A stretch of 64,000 nucleotides of DNA from contig NW_026570307.1 of NCBI RefSeq assembly GCF_019649055.1, forward strand, positions 434,001 through 498,000, written 5' to 3'. The notes under the pieces were generated by a model, which did not search any database, was not told the DNA's origin, and saw only the letters and a program-made list of their open reading frames with translations. Origin of the DNA: Paramacrobiotus metropolitanus (Eukaryota > Tardigrada > Eutardigrada > Parachela > Macrobiotidae). The translations under genes were made by a program, and so were the position numbers. Shown here one piece after another: positions 61,398 through 64,000 of the stretch (its first letter is position 1; the number at the start of each line of letters is the position of its first letter).

Positions 61398-64000
61398 ATG
61401 GCAGCGAAGCTACTGTTGCTTATGTTCTTGGTGAGTAGCATTACCGCGCAGGCGCCTTCTTCCATTTCCGGCGTCCCGGTTGCCCAGCCCGGCGTCCATC
61501 CGCCACAGCCTTCTTCTTTCCTAACTCAGCCCAATCCCAACATCCCTCTCGGTCCTATGGGCACCCCTCTGGTTCCTGTCGCACAGCCAACCGCCCCGGC
61601 GGCGACGCCGAATAACCCGTTCGCTCAGCCGGCGGTATTCACTAATCCCGCGGCCGTGCCCTCATCCTCCATACTGACTAATCCCACATTTCCGGCTGCA
61701 CCGGCACCTGCTGTCGTCGGTCCGACGTTTCCGGTCGCTCCCGCGCCCCAACCCGGTGCCATCCCAACGAACCCGGCCGTTCCCGCTCCACCGGTTTTCT
61801 TTCCTTCTGTACCTGCACCGCAGCCCTCGGTTCCCGCCGCTCCCGGTGTGCAGCCGTCTGCTCCAGTTAATCCCGCGGTTCCCGCTCCAGGTGTCCAGCC
61901 GGCACCTGGCGTGATCCCGCCCACTAATCCCAATGTCCCACAGCCTTCCGTTGTAGTGAATCCGGCCAATCCCGGTGCTCAGCCGGCTTTTCCGGGTGTT
62001 CTGATTAATCCTAATCCGGCTAATCCGTCGGTGCCGGTACCGGGACCGGTGTTTCCCAATCCGGCACCCCCGGCTAATCAGCCCGGTCGACCAGCTGTTC
62101 CGGTGGCGCAACCCACTGTCCCCGCTACGCCAGGTAATATAATAATCATCTGTGATATTATCTAACTATTATGCGTGAACTGCTGAATGAAATTCTTTAA
62201 GGAATAATTAATTCTACAGGATGATTTGTTACGATTATATACGTAGATGCTTACATTAGAATTATTCATACAGTATAGTATTGTTAGCTTTTGTATCGCA
62301 GACCTCGCTGATAATGCTACAATATATTTTGTAGAAAATAGTAATTACCATTCACTCCTTGTCGGTCACCGCCATCTTGTCAAATTTTATTTTTCTACTT
62401 AGTTTTCATATTTGAGACGCAGTTGTACTGTATTTATACTGCACTGCACTGTGGTATTATACTCATATAGATATTACATTTAATTTGTAGTCGTTCTTGA
62501 ATCTTGATACTGATTAGTGACTACTGACTATCAACCATATTAATAAACGCAATCGTACGCGTAGTGTACTCTGTAGTTACTTGATGTTCTGAGTGCAAGA
62601 AAATTGATGACTCGCATTACTTCATATCACACATTTTGAAATTACAGGGTAATTTTAATCTGGATTTTTGTATTGTAAGTTTAAGTATGGTTTTTTTATA
62701 TGAGCCCTTGACGCTGGTGCCACGTTGAGTAACATCTAATTTCAGGTGTGCCCACACCGACCGCTCCCGGGCAGCCAGGTGTTCAAACACCAGCGGCACA
62801 TCAGGAGCAGACGATTAACCAGATCTCGACCGCCACTGCCGAATTCATCACTACGCTGGATTTTGCCCAGATTGTCTCCTTTCTGCGTATTATGCTGCTC
62901 AATCAGGCGCTAGGCGGCGGAGGAAGCGCCCGACCCGGCACCTGGTCCGGGGCCAGTGCCGGTGCCGGTGGTAGGCCGAACGGTCTGACGGTGCATGTGG
63001 AAGGTTATGGAACGGAATTAGCCGCTGGTGGAACGCCGTCGCCACTCATGCAGATGACACTATTTAAGGGACCGCAAGGATTGAGTAAGTTGAATTTATT
63101 CATATTTTACTAACGACTCAGTATTTTTCGATGATTAGTTTGCAACTAATGCACACACTTGTATCTTTTTCTATGTATGTATTGTATATACGCAAATCTA
63201 TATACTGTATATCTATATACGCAAATTTACTGTAATGTATAGCAATTTGCCAAACGCTGCACGCGGTGTGTTTTTTGAAATTATTTTATGAGAGTCGATA
63301 AATTGTTTTGTGTGTAAATTATATCCAAAATATTTTGAAATATTATTACAAAGTATATAAGCGCGCATAGCTTTACGACTGGGAATTACACCGATGATTT
63401 TAAGGAAATGCAATTTAAAAATAAAAACGTTAATTGTAAACTTAAATAATTACAGTGTAAATCGACCAAAACACCTAAACATAATTATAGATTACAAAAA
63501 CATACGAGCACAAAAAATTGTGAGAAAATGTTGAAATATGGATTGAATTAATCAGCGTGGATCATATAACAATTGCATACTGATATTTTTGATGCTGGGA
63601 GTAAGGAAGTTTTTGCTAGTCTGATAAGGAAGTTTTTGCTAGCCTTCTAGTGCTAGAGATACTTATAAAAAATGGGTCAACTGAATCAATCTTACGGTAA
63701 TCCAATCCGGCAGCAATTGCCAACTTCATGATATTGACAATACCGTATTGACATTTGTGTAAATGCAAAAAAAGTATGAGCAAAGTATGTTCATCGATTT
63801 GTGATATTTAATTATACGAGTATATTGCAAAAAGTGGTAAGCAAGACGAGTGTTCCGAATTTTCGGTAACAGTTTGTTTAACCTAACGATTCACTAACGT
63901 TTTAAGGAATGACTCAAATGGCCAAGGAACTGCAAAATTCGGATTTCGGAAAATACGTTACCGGCATTCATGAATATTGGAAATCGGCCCCGGAAAACCT
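61398..64000 (+). CDS. secreted proline-rich protein, partial at window end
   Basis: Not a family I recognise. Exons 61398-62133, 62746-63084 and 63907 onward join in frame to about 390 residues, continuing past the window. A clear signal peptide (MAAKLLLLMFLVSSITAQA) is followed by about 240 residues of Pro/Ala/Val/Asn low-complexity sequence built on units such as NPAVPAPGVQP and VPVAQPT. Exon 2 leaves the proline-rich region. It reads QTINQISTATAEFITTLDFA with a hydrophobic helix (IVSFLRIMLLNQALGG), a Gly/Ser spacer and GLTVHVEGYGTELAAGG. Exon 3 starts MTQMAKELQNSDFGKYVTGI. There is no cysteine in the seen part. A secreted matrix, cuticle or mucin-like protein with a C-terminal domain is inferred from composition. 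Exon 1 is markedly GC-richer than its surroundings. Confidence 0.8.
63602..63642. repeat. duplicated 18-mer in intron of the proline-rich gene
   Basis: taaggaagtttttgctag occurs at 63602-63619 and 63625-63642, identical, with a 23-bp period. It is a local slippage duplication. Confidence 0.85.

Overview
This window is nuclear DNA from a compact animal genome. The genes are split by GT-AG introns of roughly 50-1200 bp, and nearly every recognisable gene is a conserved metazoan single-copy gene. There are no prokaryotic operons, CRISPR arrays or complete rRNA/tRNA genes. The gene set (EXTL3, XXYLT1-like, MGAT2, SPATA20, BANF1, NDUFB5) proves an animal. A small ecdysozoan such as a tardigrade is my best guess, but that is inference and no single feature proves it.

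Layout. 0.2-4.3 kb: a BLM-type RecQ helicase in three exons (+). 4.5-8.7 kb: three tandem minus-strand genes for small secreted Tyr/Gly/Ser/Asn-rich proteins sharing a cysteine motif (YLCNG...CTY); two of them sit in a visible ~1.6 kb tandem duplication. 9.8-10.9 kb: a 1.1 kb non-autonomous DNA transposon with long terminal inverted repeats and a possible TTA target-site duplication. 11.2-14.3 kb: mitochondrial ferredoxin FDX2 (+) and the ribosome-biogenesis factor MAK16 (-). 15.2-19.2 kb: EXTL3 (-), for heparan-sulfate initiation. 19.9-21.7 kb: proteasome beta-1 PSMB6 (+). 22.0-24.7 kb: methylmalonyl-CoA epimerase MCEE (-) and complex I subunit NDUFB5 (+). 25.6-31.8 kb: SRP receptor beta SRPRB (-) and TFIIF-alpha GTF2F1 (+, 12 exons). 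32.2-33.8 kb: two unrecognised small proteins, divergent. 34.3-40.7 kb: SPATA20 (-, 15 exons) and BANF1 (+). 41.4-45.7 kb: PDE12 (-). 47.4-49.0 kb: XXYLT1-like glycosyltransferase (-). 50.0-52.5 kb: SWT1 PIN-domain RNase (-). 52.9-55.5 kb: PM20D2 (+). 56.3-56.8 kb: the N-terminal half of MRPS2 (-). 57.5-60.3 kb: MGAT2 (+). 61.4 kb to the window end: a secreted proline-rich protein (+, runs off the edge).

The genes do not form one pathway. Themes that recur are mitochondrial function (FDX2, MCEE, NDUFB5, PDE12, MRPS2, possibly SPATA20), Golgi glycosylation (EXTL3, XXYLT1-like, MGAT2), chromatin and transcription (BLM, GTF2F1, BANF1), and RNA/protein quality control (SWT1, PSMB6, SRPRB). A striking organisational feature is seven head-to-head gene pairs whose start codons lie about 410-710 bp apart, which suggests shared bidirectional promoters.

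The best candidates for something undescribed are the secreted YLCNG/Tyr-Gly-rich gene cluster, the palindromic transposon, the strong over-representation of the octamer TACTCGTA/TACGAGTA in noncoding DNA, and the truncated MRPS2 locus. Exon boundaries were derived by hand from reading-frame continuity, GT-AG sites and remembered family sequences. Where a junction is uncertain the entry says so.
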